33,779 bases of DNA from Butyrivibrio sp. (GCA_024694565.1 JAILJR010000194.1:1-33779), one strand, 5' to 3'; positions 24,768 to 33,699 are shown, numbered from the stretch's first letter. Notes: generated by a model from the sequence alone, not told the origin. Numbers and translations: made by a program.

Positions 24768-27698
24768 ATGAGGTTGCCGTTTCATCTTAAATTCAAAAAT
24801 AGTCTTGCTGCAGTGATCATATTTGTGATGGTAGTAATCATCCTGAAGCCTCTTTTCGTACATGCGCAAAAAGAGGACTATAAGACAGTCAGGGTGGGCT
24901 GGTATGAATCCAATTATTGTTATACCGATAAATTCGGAAGAAAAAACGGTCTTGCCTACGAATATCAGTGCAAGATAGCAGCATATGCCGGCTGGAGATA
25001 CGAATATGTCGAGGGAAGCTGGCCTGAGCTTCTTCAGAAGCTGAGGGATGGAGAGATTGATCTTTTAAGCGATGTCTCCTATACCAAGGAACGTGCGAAG
25101 GAAATTTTATATCCAACCCTTCCGATGGGGCAGGAATCCTACTATATTTATGTTACTCCCGATAACACTGAGATAACGATTGATAACATTGAATCCTTCA
25201 ACGGAAAGAAATGCGGTGTAAACCGGGGAAGCTTTCAGGAGGACCTTTTGTCGGCATGGGCTAAGGAACATGACGTGGATATCGAGATTGTTGAAATGGA
25301 TACCACTTCTGTTGAAGAATCTCTGGCAATGCTCAAGAGCGGAGAAATAGATGCCTATTGTGCCATGGACACCTACGGCGGAAGACAGGAGTGCTCTCCG
25401 GTCTGCAAGATAGGAGCTTCAGATTATTATCTGGCTGTCAGCAGTCAGAAGGAGGATCTTTTGAATGATCTGAATGCTGCGCTCGTCAGAATACACAACG
25501 AGGATCCCTACTATAATCAGAAGCTGTATGAGAAGTATATCTATTCAGTCAATTACAGTGCTTTTCTGACACCTGATGAGAAGAAATGGGTGAACGGGCA
25601 CGGAGCTATCAGGATTGGTTTCAGGGATAATTATCTTCCGTACTGTGATGCTGTTGACGACTCCGGGGAACTTACAGGAGCTTTGAAGGAATATCTGGAA
25701 CGGGCATCAGCGTGTATGCTCAATGAGAAAATTGATTATCTGACCACAGGCTATCCTTCCGCAGAAGAGGCTATACAGGCCATGGAAAGTGGCGAAGTGG
25801 ATGCGGTCTTCCCGGTTCAGATAGGTCTGTATGAGGCGGAGGACAAGGGGATTCTGGTGACAAATCCGCCAATGCGGTCTGAGATATATGCTGTTGTCAG
25901 AAAAAAAGGCGGCAAGGATATTTCATCGGATGATGATGTCCGCGTGGCTGTAAACACAGGAAATACCAGCTTTGAAACCTTTATTATGGATAATTACCCG
26001 GACTGGAAAATAAGCTATTATGATGACAGCGAGGCGTGCTTTGAGGCTGTTGCTGCAGGACAGGCAGACTGTATGTTTGTCAGCAGCTACAGGATCAACC
26101 AGACGGACAGGCAGAGAAGCAGCTATGATCTCTCGCTTATCGCCACAGGAAAATATATTGATTTTTCGTTCGTGGTTCCCAAAGAGGATATTGAGCTATA
26201 TTCGATCCTGAATAAATCTGTCAGTCTGATAGGTGATAATGATGCCAGTTCAGCGCTTTCCAAATATGCATTCATCAAGGAGAGAGTTACTTTCGCGCAG
26301 TACATGATGGATAACAGAGAAATTGTTATCGCCGTTGTTTCTGTTATATCGATCATCATACTCCTTCTGATGATCTTAAAGCTTCAGTCTGACAAGAGAG
26401 CTGCAGAGAGGCAGAAGCTCATTACTGCAACAGAGTATGATCATGTTACCAGGCTGTACAACAGAAGCTTTTTCTACGAGTATGTTAACCGGATAAACAA
26501 AGAGCATCCGGATTACCACTACGATGCCATTGCCCTCAATCTCGACCAGTTTCATGCCGTGAACGCATTGAACGGATGGGCGTTTGGAGACAAGGTGCTA
26601 AAGGCCATGGGAGAGGAGATAAAGTCATACCTGGATGAGTCATCAGGTATCGCCTGCAGGTCACAGGCTGACAGATTCAGCATTTACTGCAAAAGAAGTG
26701 ACAACTATCAGAACCTTTATGACCGTTTACAAAGAAGGATAGATGCGCTTTCTATCAACGTGAATATCTCTCTGAGAATGGGAGTCATGCATTACCAGGA
26801 GGGAATAGATCCCGTTCAGCAGTTTGATCATGCAAGAACTGCCTGCAACATGGTCAGGGGAGGTCATACCTCCAAGATCATGGTATTCAATGAGGAGATG
26901 AGAAATGAGGAGCTTCGGGACCAGAGGCTTTTGAATGACCTTAGAAGAGCTCTTGATGAGCATGAATTTCTGGTTTACTTCCAGCCAAAGTTTGATGTAA
27001 AGAGCAATCCTCCGAAGATATGCAGTGCGGAAGCGCTCGTTCGCTGGCAGCATCCTGAGCTTGGCCTGATACCGCCGGGAGATTTTATACCGCTGTTTGA
27101 AGACAACTGCAAGATAAATCTTCTGGACCGCTATGTATGGAAAACTGTCGCAGAGAAGCTGGCATTCTGGAGGGATAAGTATGGAGTGACGGTACCTGTA
27201 TCTGTCAACCTCTCCAGACTTGATGTATTTGATCCTGAGCTTGAGACGGTAATATCTGATATCATCACGTCTAACGGGATTGACAGAGGAATGCTGGATC
27301 TTGAGGTTACCGAATCCGCTTACACAGACAATGCGGACAAGGTCATCAGTGTGGTAAGTAACCTTAGACGGCAGGGCCATCATATTGAGATGGATGATTT
27401 CGGAACGGGTTATTCGTCTCTTAGCATGCTCTCGTCCATGCCTGTAGATATTCTGAAGCTGGACAGATCCTTTATCATGAATCTTGAAAATAATCAGGAT
27501 GATGCCCGCCTGACAGAGCTCATTCTTGATATAGCAAGGGGACTTAACGTTGATGTTGTTGCCGAGGGCGTTGAGACAGAGGGACAGCTTCAGTTTCTGA
27601 TGAGCAGGGGCTGCGGTATGGTTCAGGGATATTACTTCTCGCCTCCTATACCGGCCTCGATGTTCGAAGAAAAGTATATTGCGAATACAATTGGATAA
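24768..27698 (+). CDS. Receptor-type c-di-GMP phosphodiesterase: two solute-binding domains, degenerate GGDEF, EAL
   Basis: A 976-residue protein. An N-terminal membrane/signal segment (about 12-34) is followed by two extracellular SBP_bac_3-type domains (about 40-270 and 280-505), a membrane helix (about 519-540), a GGDEF fold and an EAL domain. The GGDEF signature is replaced by QADRF (633-637), so cyclase activity is unlikely. The EAL domain keeps E755-A756-L757, D876-D877 in DDFGTGYSS, Lys897 and E933/E936 in EGVETEG, so it should hydrolyse c-di-GMP. The solute-binding pair suggests control by amino acids or similar ligands. The start at 24768 follows AAAGGCGGGGATAACA; the frame extends 17 codons further upstream without a binding site. 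Confidence 0.92.
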   Translation: MRLPFHLKFKNSLAAVIIFVMVVIILKPLFVHAQKEDYKTVRVGWYESNYCYTDKFGRKNGLAYEYQCKIAAYAGWRYEYVEGSWPELLQKLRDGEIDLLSDVSYTKERAKEILYPTLPMGQESYYIYVTPDNTEITIDNIESFNGKKCGVNRGSFQEDLLSAWAKEHDVDIEIVEMDTTSVEESLAMLKSGEIDAYCAMDTYGGRQECSPVCKIGASDYYLAVSSQKEDLLNDLNAALVRIHNEDPYYNQKLYEKYIYSVNYSAFLTPDEKKWVNGHGAIRIGFRDNYLPYCDAVDDSGELTGALKEYLERASACMLNEKIDYLTTGYPSAEEAIQAMESGEVDAVFPVQIGLYEAEDKGILVTNPPMRSEIYAVVRKKGGKDISSDDDVRVAVNTGNTSFETFIMDNYPDWKISYYDDSEACFEAVAAGQADCMFVSSYRINQTDRQRSSYDLSLIATGKYIDFSFVVPKEDIELYSILNKSVSLIGDNDASSALSKYAFIKERVTFAQYMMDNREIVIAVVSVISIIILLLMILKLQSDKRAAERQKLITATEYDHVTRLYNRSFFYEYVNRINKEHPDYHYDAIALNLDQFHAVNALNGWAFGDKVLKAMGEEIKSYLDESSGIACRSQADRFSIYCKRSDNYQNLYDRLQRRIDALSINVNISLRMGVMHYQEGIDPVQQFDHARTACNMVRGGHTSKIMVFNEEMRNEELRDQRLLNDLRRALDEHEFLVYFQPKFDVKSNPPKICSAEALVRWQHPELGLIPPGDFIPLFEDNCKINLLDRYVWKTVAEKLAFWRDKYGVTVPVSVNLSRLDVFDPELETVISDIITSNGIDRGMLDLEVTESAYTDNADKVISVVSNLRRQGHHIEMDDFGTGYSSLSMLSSMPVDILKLDRSFIMNLENNQDDARLTELILDIARGLNVDVVAEGVETEGQLQFLMSRGCGMVQGYYFSPPIPASMFEEKYIANTIG

Positions 27699-27713
27699 AA
27701 CGAAGAATAACAG

Positions 27714-27750
27714 GAACAGCCGGCTTTCGCCGGCTGTTCTTTCGTTATTT
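27714..27750 (+). terminator. Intrinsic terminator after the EAL gene
   Basis: GAACAGCCGGC (27714-27724), loop TTTC, GCCGGCTGTTC (27729-27739), an 11-bp perfect stem followed by TTTCGTTATTT. It may also serve the convergent PHP gene, which ends about 65 bases away. Confidence 0.85.
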
Positions 27751-27803
27751 GTATGGATCATTTTGTTCATTTCATTGATAACCGTCCGTTTTACGACTGA
27801 CAC

Positions 27804-28622
27804 CTAGAGCCTGTGTGGGATGGGAGTGCGGTTTTTGAAGGTGAAATATTCGGTGAAGCCAAGGGACAGGGCTATATCGCGCATTCTTTCAAAGCCGGAG
27901 GCTATTGACTGCGGGGCGTGGGCGTCGGAGCCGAAGGTTATGAGCTTTCCGCCAAGATCTTTGTAGCGGCCAAGGACATCGGGGTGAGGATTTGGCATGC
28001 CCGAAGGGTTTGAGAACAGGACCTTGCCGTTTACGTCAAGCCCCTTGTCATGAGCAATAAGGTGCTTCAGGATCCGGTCTATCTGAGCGGAGTAGCGCTT
28101 ATAGGAATACGTATTGGTATTGCCCGGCTCGTATCTGTTTATGTAGTCGAGGTGTCCAAGGACGTCGTAGTCGTCGAATAGACACAGGTTATCATAGGTC
28201 TGCTCAAAGAACCTGTTGTAGATCTTATCGTGGTCGTCCTTTTCCCAAAATGAGGGATAGTAGGGATCCTCTTTATCCACCAGATGCTCCGAGGCAATGA
28301 TGAAGTCAAAACCGTATTTTTTGACCACAGCCTTATTCTCTGAGGCAACCTGTGGCTGAAGACCTATCTCAATTCCATGTCTGACGGCAATTTTTTCTTT
28401 ATATAATGTGCGGCAGTGCATTACCTCATCACGGTATGCATCAAGATCCGGAGTAAAAGGCTCCGGCGGCAGGTCGTAAATATCCGGAAAATCCAGGTCA
28501 AGATGCTCGGTAAAGCATATTTCATCAAGCCCCTTTTCTATTGAACTCTCTATCATGTCCTCCATGGGAGCAGTACTGTCGCCTGAATGGTGTGTGTGCA
28601 TGTGGTAGTCTGCAGTTATCAT
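27804..28622 (-). CDS. PHP-family phosphatase, HisJ-type histidinol-phosphatase
   Basis: A 272-residue PHP-domain protein. Metal-binding motifs are visible: DYHMHTHHS at the N terminus, CFTEHLDL near residue 37, HGIEIG, then a SEHLVDKEDP segment, GHLDYINRY near 156 and GSDAHAP near 235. The HisJ subfamily dephosphorylates histidinol phosphate in histidine synthesis, and the length and motif order fit. No other histidine gene is nearby, so a different phosphoester substrate is possible. AGAAAGGAAATCACTA precedes the start. It is divergent from gap and convergent with the EAL gene. Confidence 0.82.
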   Translation of the reverse strand: MITADYHMHTHHSGDSTAPMEDMIESSIEKGLDEICFTEHLDLDFPDIYDLPPEPFTPDLDAYRDEVMHCRTLYKEKIAVRHGIEIGLQPQVASENKAVVKKYGFDFIIASEHLVDKEDPYYPSFWEKDDHDKIYNRFFEQTYDNLCLFDDYDVLGHLDYINRYEPGNTNTYSYKRYSAQIDRILKHLIAHDKGLDVNGKVLFSNPSGMPNPHPDVLGRYKDLGGKLITFGSDAHAPQSIASGFERMRDIALSLGFTEYFTFKNRTPIPHRL

Positions 28623-28748
28623 TAGTGATTTCCTTTCTGAATATGAAGCCGGCAGCTGAATTGCAGAATTTCAAGACAGCTCTGTGCTGTAAATATGTTA
28701 CAGTAAATGGGGAAAAAAGACCATAGTCAACAAAATTTTATAATTTGC

Positions 28749-28777
28749 TTGATTTATGGCTTAAATTCGATTAGAAT
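28749..28777 (+). promoter_or_regulatory. Sigma-A-type promoter of gap
   Basis: TTGATT (28749-28754), 17-base spacer, TAGAAT (28772-28777). This puts the transcript start near 28784 and leaves a leader of about 75 bases before the gap start codon. Confidence 0.6.
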
Positions 28778-28859
28778 TGTATGTGCTGATAAAAAATTAT
28801 CAATTCGCATTTTTGGTAATAAGTCAACAATCACAAATTTCATTTTAGGAGGACTTAAA

Positions 28860-29885
28860 ATGGCAGTAAAAGTAGCAATCAATGGTTTTGGACGTATTGG
28901 ACGTCTTGCTTTCAGACAGATGTTTGAGCATGAGGGAACAGAAATCGTAGCTATCAACGATCTTACAGATCCCAAGATGCTTGCACACCTTCTTAAGTAT
29001 GACTCTTCACAGGGCAAGTACAAATATGCTGACTCTGTATCTTACGGCGATGACTCCATCACAGTAAATGGCAAGAAGATCACAATCCACAAGGAAGCTG
29101 ATGCTAAGAACCTTCCTTGGGGACAGATCGGTGTAGACGTTGTTCTTGAGTGCACAGGATTCTACACATCAAAGGCTAAGGCTCAGGCTCATATCGATGC
29201 CGGCGCTAAGAAGGTTGTTATTTCTGCTCCTGCAGGAAATGATCTTCCTACAATCGTATATAATGTTAACCACGAGACACTTACAGCTGATGACAACATC
29301 ATCTCTGCTGCATCATGCACAACAAACTGCCTTGCACCTATGGCTAAGGCTCTTAACGACTTTGCACCTATCCAGTCCGGTATCATGGCAACAATCCATG
29401 CTTACACAGGTGATCAGATGATCCTTGACGGACCTCAGAGAAAGGGCGACCTCAGAAGAGCACGTGCAGGCGCTGTTAACATCGTTCCTAACTCAACAGG
29501 TGCTGCAAAGGCTATCGGCCTTGTTATCCCTGAACTCAACGGCAAGCTCATCGGCGCTGCTCAGAGAGTACCTGTTCCTACAGGTTCAACAACTCTTCTT
29601 TTCGCAGTTGTTAAGTCTGACAAGGAGATCACAAAGGATTCTATCAACGCAGCTATGAAGGCAGCTTCAGATCCTGAGACATTCGGATACAACGAGGATG
29701 AGATCGTTTCTTCTGATATCGTTGGAATGACATTCGGATCACTCTTCGATGCTACACAGACAATGGTTACAGCTATCGGCGATGGCCTCTATGAGGTTCA
29801 GGTTGTTTCATGGTATGACAACGAGAACTCTTACACATCACAGATGGTTAGAACAATTAAGTACTTCGAGAAATTCGTTAAGTAA
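28860..29885 (+). CDS. gap: Glyceraldehyde-3-phosphate dehydrogenase (NAD-dependent, type I)
   Basis: A 341-residue glycolytic enzyme that oxidises glyceraldehyde 3-phosphate to 1,3-bisphosphoglycerate. The Rossmann start [10 protein letters not shown], Asp34 after AIN (NAD preference), catalytic Cys153 in SAASCTTNC and His180 in TIHAYTGDQ are present, and length is typical. The start is set by TAGGAGGACTTAAA; the frame extends 51 codons upstream through the promoter region and is not coding there. It leads the gap-pgk-tpiA group, but a strong terminator follows directly, so gap message can be made in excess of pgk-tpiA. Confidence 0.98.
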   Translation: MAVKVAINGFGRIGRLAFRQMFEHEGTEIVAINDLTDPKMLAHLLKYDSSQGKYKYADSVSYGDDSITVNGKKITIHKEADAKNLPWGQIGVDVVLECTGFYTSKAKAQAHIDAGAKKVVISAPAGNDLPTIVYNVNHETLTADDNIISAASCTTNCLAPMAKALNDFAPIQSGIMATIHAYTGDQMILDGPQRKGDLRRARAGAVNIVPNSTGAAKAIGLVIPELNGKLIGAAQRVPVPTGSTTLLFAVVKSDKEITKDSINAAMKAASDPETFGYNEDEIVSSDIVGMTFGSLFDATQTMVTAIGDGLYEVQVVSWYDNENSYTSQMVRTIKYFEKFVK

Positions 29886-29897
29886 TTGATCCTTTTA

Positions 29898-29932
29898 AGA
29901 GGTCCGGTCCTAATGGACCGGACCTCTTTTTT
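29898..29932 (+). terminator. Intrinsic terminator between gap and pgk
   Basis: AGAGGTCCGGTCC (29898-29910), loop TAAT, GGACCGGACCTCT (29915-29927), a perfect 13-bp stem followed by a run of T to 29932. It lies within 50 bases of the gap stop and 30 bases before pgk. Confidence 0.93.
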
Positions 29933-29961
29933 AAAACAAAAATGCTAGGAGGGAAATACTA

Positions 29962-31197
29962 ATGGCTTTAAACAAGAAATCAGTTGATGACATCAACGTA
30001 AAGGGAAGAAGAGTACTTGTTCGCTGCGACTTCAACGTACCTTTAAAGAACGGCGAGATCACAGACGATACAAGAATCGTTGCAGCTCTTCCTACTATCA
30101 AGAAGCTTATTAAGGATGGCGGAAAGGTTATCCTCTGCTCACACCTTGGCAAGGTTAAGAACGGCCCTAACGAGGGTGAGTCACTTGCACCTGTTGCCAA
30201 GAGACTTTCAGAGAAGCTTGGCAAGGACGTTAAGTTCATCAGCGATTACAACGTAACCGGCGCAACAGCAACCGGAGCTGTAGAGGCTATGAAGGAAGGC
30301 GATGTTATCCTTCTTCAGAATACCCGTTTCAGGGGCAAGGAGGAGACCAAGCCCCAGGAGGCAGGAGATACTTTTGCAAAAGAGCTGGCTGACCTTGCAG
30401 ATGACTATGTATGCGATGCTTTCGGCTCAGCTCACAGAGCACACGCTTCAGTAGCCGGTGTTACAAAGTTCATCACAGAAAAAGGCGGCACAAATGCTGT
30501 TGGATACCTCATGCAGAAGGAGATCGACTTCCTCGGAAATGCAGTTGAGAATCCTGTAAGACCTTTCGTTGCCATCCTCGGCGGAGCAAAGGTAGCAGAT
30601 AAGCTCAATGTTATCAATAACCTCCTTGAGAAGTGCGATACACTTATCATCGGTGGCGGTATGGCATTTACATTCCTTAAGGCTCAGGGCTATGAAGTTG
30701 GTAAGTCACTTGTAGATGACACCAAGCTTGATTACTGCAAAGAGATGCTTGAAAAGGCTAAGGAAAAGGGCAAACAGATCCTTCTTCCTGTAGATACGGT
30801 AGTTGCAGCAGGCTTCCCGGATCCTATCGACAATCCTGACATCAAGACACGTATTGTTGATTCAACAGCTATTCCTTCAGATATGGAAGGTCTTGATATC
30901 GGAACCAAGACACGTGAGCTCTATGCAGACGCAGTTAAGACTGCCAAGACAGTTGTCTGGAACGGACCTATGGGTGTATTTGAGAACCCTGTTCTTGCAG
31001 AAGGAACAAAGGCTGTTGCAAAGGCTCTCGCAGAGACAGAAGCAACAACGATCATCGGCGGCGGCGACAGTGCTGCAGCTGTTAACCAGCTCGGTTTTGC
31101 AGACAAGATGAGCCACATCTCAACAGGTGGCGGAGCATCCCTCGAGTTCCTCGAAGGCAAGGAGCTTCCCGGCGTAGTTGCAGCCGACGATAAGTAA
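29962..31197 (+). CDS. pgk: Phosphoglycerate kinase
   Basis: A 411-residue glycolytic kinase making ATP from 1,3-bisphosphoglycerate. Family marks include [19 protein letters not shown] near the N terminus, [17 protein letters not shown], the [10 protein letters not shown] nucleotide-domain segment, WNGPMGVFE and the Gly-rich GGGDSAAA with [13 protein letters not shown] near the end. Length is normal to slightly long. CTAGGAGGGAAATACTA precedes the start. No promoter was clearly seen between the gap terminator and the start, so part of its transcription probably reads through from gap. Confidence 0.98.
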   Translation: MALNKKSVDDINVKGRRVLVRCDFNVPLKNGEITDDTRIVAALPTIKKLIKDGGKVILCSHLGKVKNGPNEGESLAPVAKRLSEKLGKDVKFISDYNVTGATATGAVEAMKEGDVILLQNTRFRGKEETKPQEAGDTFAKELADLADDYVCDAFGSAHRAHASVAGVTKFITEKGGTNAVGYLMQKEIDFLGNAVENPVRPFVAILGGAKVADKLNVINNLLEKCDTLIIGGGMAFTFLKAQGYEVGKSLVDDTKLDYCKEMLEKAKEKGKQILLPVDTVVAAGFPDPIDNPDIKTRIVDSTAIPSDMEGLDIGTKTRELYADAVKTAKTVVWNGPMGVFENPVLAEGTKAVAKALAETEATTIIGGGDSAAAVNQLGFADKMSHISTGGGASLEFLEGKELPGVVAADDK

Positions 31198-31230
31198 TTA
31201 TCGGGCGAAGCTTTTTATACCGGTGAATTT

Positions 31231-31264
31231 AGTTCTTGTTAGGGCATGGCCCGAGAGAAGAACT
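31231..31264 (+). other. Nested hairpin between pgk and tpiA
   Basis: AGTTCTT (31231-31237) pairs with AAGAACT (31258-31264) and encloses GGGC-ATG-GCCC (31242-31252). It is followed by TCTATTTTTG. It could be a weak terminator or a processing or stability structure ahead of the tpiA binding site. Confidence 0.45.
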
Positions 31265-31293
31265 TCTATTTTTGAAATAAAAAGGAGAATGAA

Positions 31294-32040
31294 ATGTCAC
31301 GTAGACGTATAATTGCTGGAAACTGGAAAATGAATAAAACTCCCAGTGAGGCTGTTGCTCTCTGTGAAGAGCTTAAGGATCTTGTAAAGAATGATGACGT
31401 GGATGTAGTTTACTGCGTTCCTGCTATCGATATCGTACCTGTAGTAGAAGCTGTAAAGGGCTCAAATGTACATGTAGGTGCCGAGAACTTCTACATCGAG
31501 GACAAGGGTGCTTTCACAGGCGAGATCTCAGCTCCTATGCTCAAGGATGCAGGTGTTGAGTACATCATCATCGGACACTCAGAGAGAAGAGATATTTTTG
31601 GTGAGAACGATATCCTCATCAACCAGAAGGTTAAGAAGGCTTTTGCTTCAGGACTTAAGCCCATCCTCTGCTGCGGTGAGTCACTTACACTTCGTAAGGC
31701 CGGAACATACAAGGAGTGGATCGAGAGACAGATCACATGGGATCTTGACGGCGTAACAGCAGATCAGGTAAAAGAGCTGGTTATCGCATACGAGCCTATC
31801 TGGGCAATCGGAACAGGCGAGACAGCAACATCTGACCAGGCTGAGGAGGTTTGCGGACTCATCCGTGGCCTCATCGCCAAGATGTATGATCAGGCCACAG
31901 CTGATGCAGTACGCATCCAGTACGGCGGATCAATGAATGCCGGAAATGCTGCAGAGCTTCTTTCAAAGCCCAACATCGACGGCGGCCTCATCGGCGGCGC
32001 CAGCCTCAAACCCGACTTCGGCAAAATCGTAAACGCCTGA
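31294..32040 (+). CDS. tpiA: Triosephosphate isomerase
   Basis: A 248-residue TIM-barrel enzyme interconverting dihydroxyacetone phosphate and glyceraldehyde 3-phosphate. Catalytic residues are all in place: Lys12 in AGNWKMNK, His95 in IIGHSERR and Glu167 in [17 protein letters not shown] and GGLIGGASL form the phosphate-binding end. AAAAGGAGAATGAA precedes the start. It completes gap-pgk-tpiA and is closed by a very strong terminator. Confidence 0.98.
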   Translation: MSRRRIIAGNWKMNKTPSEAVALCEELKDLVKNDDVDVVYCVPAIDIVPVVEAVKGSNVHVGAENFYIEDKGAFTGEISAPMLKDAGVEYIIIGHSERRDIFGENDILINQKVKKAFASGLKPILCCGESLTLRKAGTYKEWIERQITWDLDGVTADQVKELVIAYEPIWAIGTGETATSDQAEEVCGLIRGLIAKMYDQATADAVRIQYGGSMNAGNAAELLSKPNIDGGLIGGASLKPDFGKIVNA

Positions 32041-32047
32041 ATAATCC

Positions 32048-32091
32048 AAAAGGCTATGAAAAATGAGAAATCATTTTTCATAGCCTTTTTT
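32048..32091 (+). terminator. Strong intrinsic terminator after tpiA
   Basis: A perfect 19-bp stem (32048-32066 with 32071-32089), loop GAAA, ending in a T run to 32091. The stem begins with A and ends with T residues, so it could also work on the opposite strand. Confidence 0.95.
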
Positions 32092-32103
32092 GTATCCATA
32101 TCC

Positions 32104-32396
32104 GTTACAATTCAGTGGTCAGCCAGGACAGGACAGCCCAGAGCGAATGTATGACTGAGCCGGAGGGCATTGAAAAACGTCGGCACTTTGAGCAGAGCAC
32201 TTAGCGAGGTATTTTCGAGCTTAGTGCGAGCCATAGGTGTGCACTTGACGAGGTATTTTCGAGTCTAGTGCATCATCCTAAGCACACGTACTTTGGGCGC
32301 TTAGTACCGTTACGTTTTTCACTGAGCGAGAGCGTCCTCCGGGCAGTCATACATCGCGTCGGGCTGTCCTGTCCTGGCTGGCAACTGAATTGTTAC
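32104..32396. repeat. Large structured palindromic element between tpiA and mnhE
   Basis: A 293-base imperfect palindrome filling most of the 430-base gap; no gene is seen in it. Outer arms 32104-32139 and 32361-32396 pair with few mismatches, including a perfect 20-bp block (32120-32139 with 32361-32380). Pairing continues inward: ATGTATGACTG (32147-32157) with its complement at 32344-32354, CCGGAGG (32160-32166) with 32336-32342, and AAAAACGT (32173-32180) with ACGTTTTT (32312-32319). The enclosed part holds two 31-base hairpins and a CTAAGC/GCTTAG pairing (32278-32283 with 32299-32304). A related sequence occurs after mnhG, so it looks like a dispersed repeat family. Confidence 0.85.
32197..32271. 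repeat. Two covarying hairpins with identical loops inside the palindromic element
   Basis: Hairpin 32197-32227 is GCACT-T-AGC, a 13-base loop, GCT-T-AGTGC. Hairpin 32241-32271 is GCACT-T-GAC, the same loop, GTC-T-AGTGC. The loop is GAGGTATTTTCGA in both. Two stem pairs differ by compensatory change on both sides (A-T to G-C and G-C to A-T), and both hairpins keep a T-T mismatch at the same place. The units are 44 bases apart. Confidence 0.85.
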
Positions 32397-32423
32397 ACAC
32401 CGATATGAAACATGATTTCTTAT

Positions 32424-32452
32424 TTGACGTATTTCCGCACTTCTTTTATAGT
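32424..32452 (+). promoter_or_regulatory. Sigma-A-type promoter of mnhEFG
   Basis: TTGACG (32424-32429), 17-base spacer, TATAGT (32447-32452). The expected start point near 32459 falls at the beginning of the AAAGGAG ribosome binding site, giving a leader of only about 12 bases before mnhE. Confidence 0.7.
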
Positions 32453-32470
32453 TAATTTAAAGGAGCTGCC

Positions 32471-32932
32471 ATGGGGATACTTTTTTTTATTTTCTGGATA
32501 ATTTTAAATGGAAGGGTCACGCCTGAAATATGTATATTCGGTGTGGTCATATCTTTTTTTGTCTATCTTTTCGCCTATAAGTTTCTTGACTACAGTCCGA
32601 AGCTTGAGTGGCGTATCTTTAAGAAACTCCCGCTTGTACTGGCCTACGTGTTTGTTCTTATAAGAGAGATAATTACCTCCAGTATCAGGATGGCGGGCTG
32701 TGTCTTTAACCACAGGGACATCTTTGAGCCTGCGATAGTTCATTTCAGGTCACCTCTGAGGACGGAATTTGCCATGTACATCCTCGCCGCCTCAATAACC
32801 ATGACACCGGGCACGATAGTAGTAAGACTCCGGGATGGTGAGTATCAGGTACACTGCTTCGACAGGGAGATGGCAAAGGATATAGACAGCTCAGATTTTG
32901 TCAGGCTATTGCAGAAAATGGAGGCAGGCTGA
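32471..32932 (+). CDS. mnhE: Na+/H+ antiporter subunit E (MnhE/MrpE family)
   Basis: A 153-residue membrane protein with hydrophobic segments at about 3-35 and 55-75. It carries MnhE family features: the LNGRVTPEICIFG start, LAYVFVLIREIITSSI, and the C-terminal MYILAASITMTPGTIVV with the conserved TPGT. In Mrp-type systems subunit E belongs to a multi-subunit cation/proton antiporter; related modules also occur in membrane-bound hydrogenase complexes. The large ion-translocating subunits (A to D) are not in the window before this gene and may follow. AAAGGAGCTGCC precedes the start. Confidence 0.88.
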   Translation: MGILFFIFWIILNGRVTPEICIFGVVISFFVYLFAYKFLDYSPKLEWRIFKKLPLVLAYVFVLIREIITSSIRMAGCVFNHRDIFEPAIVHFRSPLRTEFAMYILAASITMTPGTIVVRLRDGEYQVHCFDREMAKDIDSSDFVRLLQKMEAG

Positions 32933-33264
32933 TGGAAAAGATATATTCCTCATTTTTTCTCATATGCATAATAATAATTACCATCCTGACCTTTGCCTGT
33001 CTGGTAAGGGCAATCATCGGGCCCAAGCTGGCAGACAGGATAATGGCGGTGAACATGATCGGAACCATGACAATAGCGATAATCATGCTTCTTTCCGTTT
33101 ATCTGCAGGAGACCTCGATCCTTGATGTTGCGCTTGTCTATGCTGTCATCAGCTTTGTGGCAGTCATAGTCCTGGCCCAGATATATATAGGAATCTACCA
33201 CGAGATTCGTGTTAAGAAACAGAAAAAGAGTAAGAAGGAGAGCACTGTAAATGACCACCTTTAA
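32932..33264 (+). CDS. mnhF: Na+/H+ antiporter subunit F (MnhF/MrpF family)
   Basis: A 110-residue protein with three membrane segments (about 5-28, 36-56, 62-84) and a basic C-terminal tail. VRAIIGPKLADRIMAVNMIG is the MnhF/PhaF family hallmark, followed by DVALVYAVISFVAVI. The start ATG shares one base with the mnhE TGA stop, with GGAGGCAGGCTG as binding site inside mnhE, so the two are translationally coupled. It acts as a small accessory membrane subunit of the antiporter module. Confidence 0.9.
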   Translation: MEKIYSSFFLICIIIITILTFACLVRAIIGPKLADRIMAVNMIGTMTIAIIMLLSVYLQETSILDVALVYAVISFVAVIVLAQIYIGIYHEIRVKKQKKSKKESTVNDHL

Positions 33265-33616
33265 TTTTATTCTGTCAGCAGCCTTCATCCTGTCGGGGAT
33301 ACTGGTTCTCATAACCGGCACCATAGGGATCTTCCGGGTTAAATATGTCCTTGGGCGCCTTCACTGCGCCGCCCTATTGGACTCACTGGGGCTGCTGCTT
33401 ATAACTTCGGGCATGATAATTATAAACGGCTTTTCCTTCGCCTCGTTAAAGCTGATAATAATCCTTATGCTCTTCTGGATTGCAGCTCCTGTATGCTCCC
33501 ATCTGGTAGCAGCACTTGAAGTCTCCACCAACCCGGAGCTTAAAAAGACCTGCGAAATAGTAGAGACAGATGCTTATGAATCCTTCCAGTCTGATTTAAA
33601 TTGCGATAAGACGTAA
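33251..33616 (+). CDS. mnhG: Na+/H+ antiporter subunit G (MnhG/MrpG family)
   Basis: A 121-residue protein with three membrane segments (about 5-28, 42-60, 65-88). Family marks are ITGTIGIFRVKYVLGRLHCAA, corresponding to the GxxRxPDxxxRLHAA region of MnhG, and the FWIAAPVCSHLVA segment. It overlaps mnhF by 14 bases, with GAAGGAGAGCACTGTAA as binding site inside mnhF. The polar tail after residue 98 is a little longer than usual. The next 160 bases hold no gene but begin a structured repeat, so any continuation of the operon lies beyond the window. Confidence 0.9.
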   Translation: MTTFNFILSAAFILSGILVLITGTIGIFRVKYVLGRLHCAALLDSLGLLLITSGMIIINGFSFASLKLIIILMLFWIAAPVCSHLVAALEVSTNPELKKTCEIVETDAYESFQSDLNCDKT

Positions 33617-33699
33617 TTATTTAAAAGATATTGAGGTAAAAAGTCACCTGGTGGCTCCGTGGCTGTGCATATTGCACAAGCAACTGAGAGGCCCTTGTG

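Noticed and set aside
26727..27803. A 358-codon open frame on the minus strand, antisense to the EAL protein gene
   Set aside because: It lies almost entirely opposite the conserved GGDEF/EAL coding sequence, has low-complexity basic composition, no ribosome binding site and no recognisable family.
32104..32396. Insertion sequence or transposon with a transposase
   Set aside because: No coding frame lies within the element; if mobile it would have to be non-autonomous.
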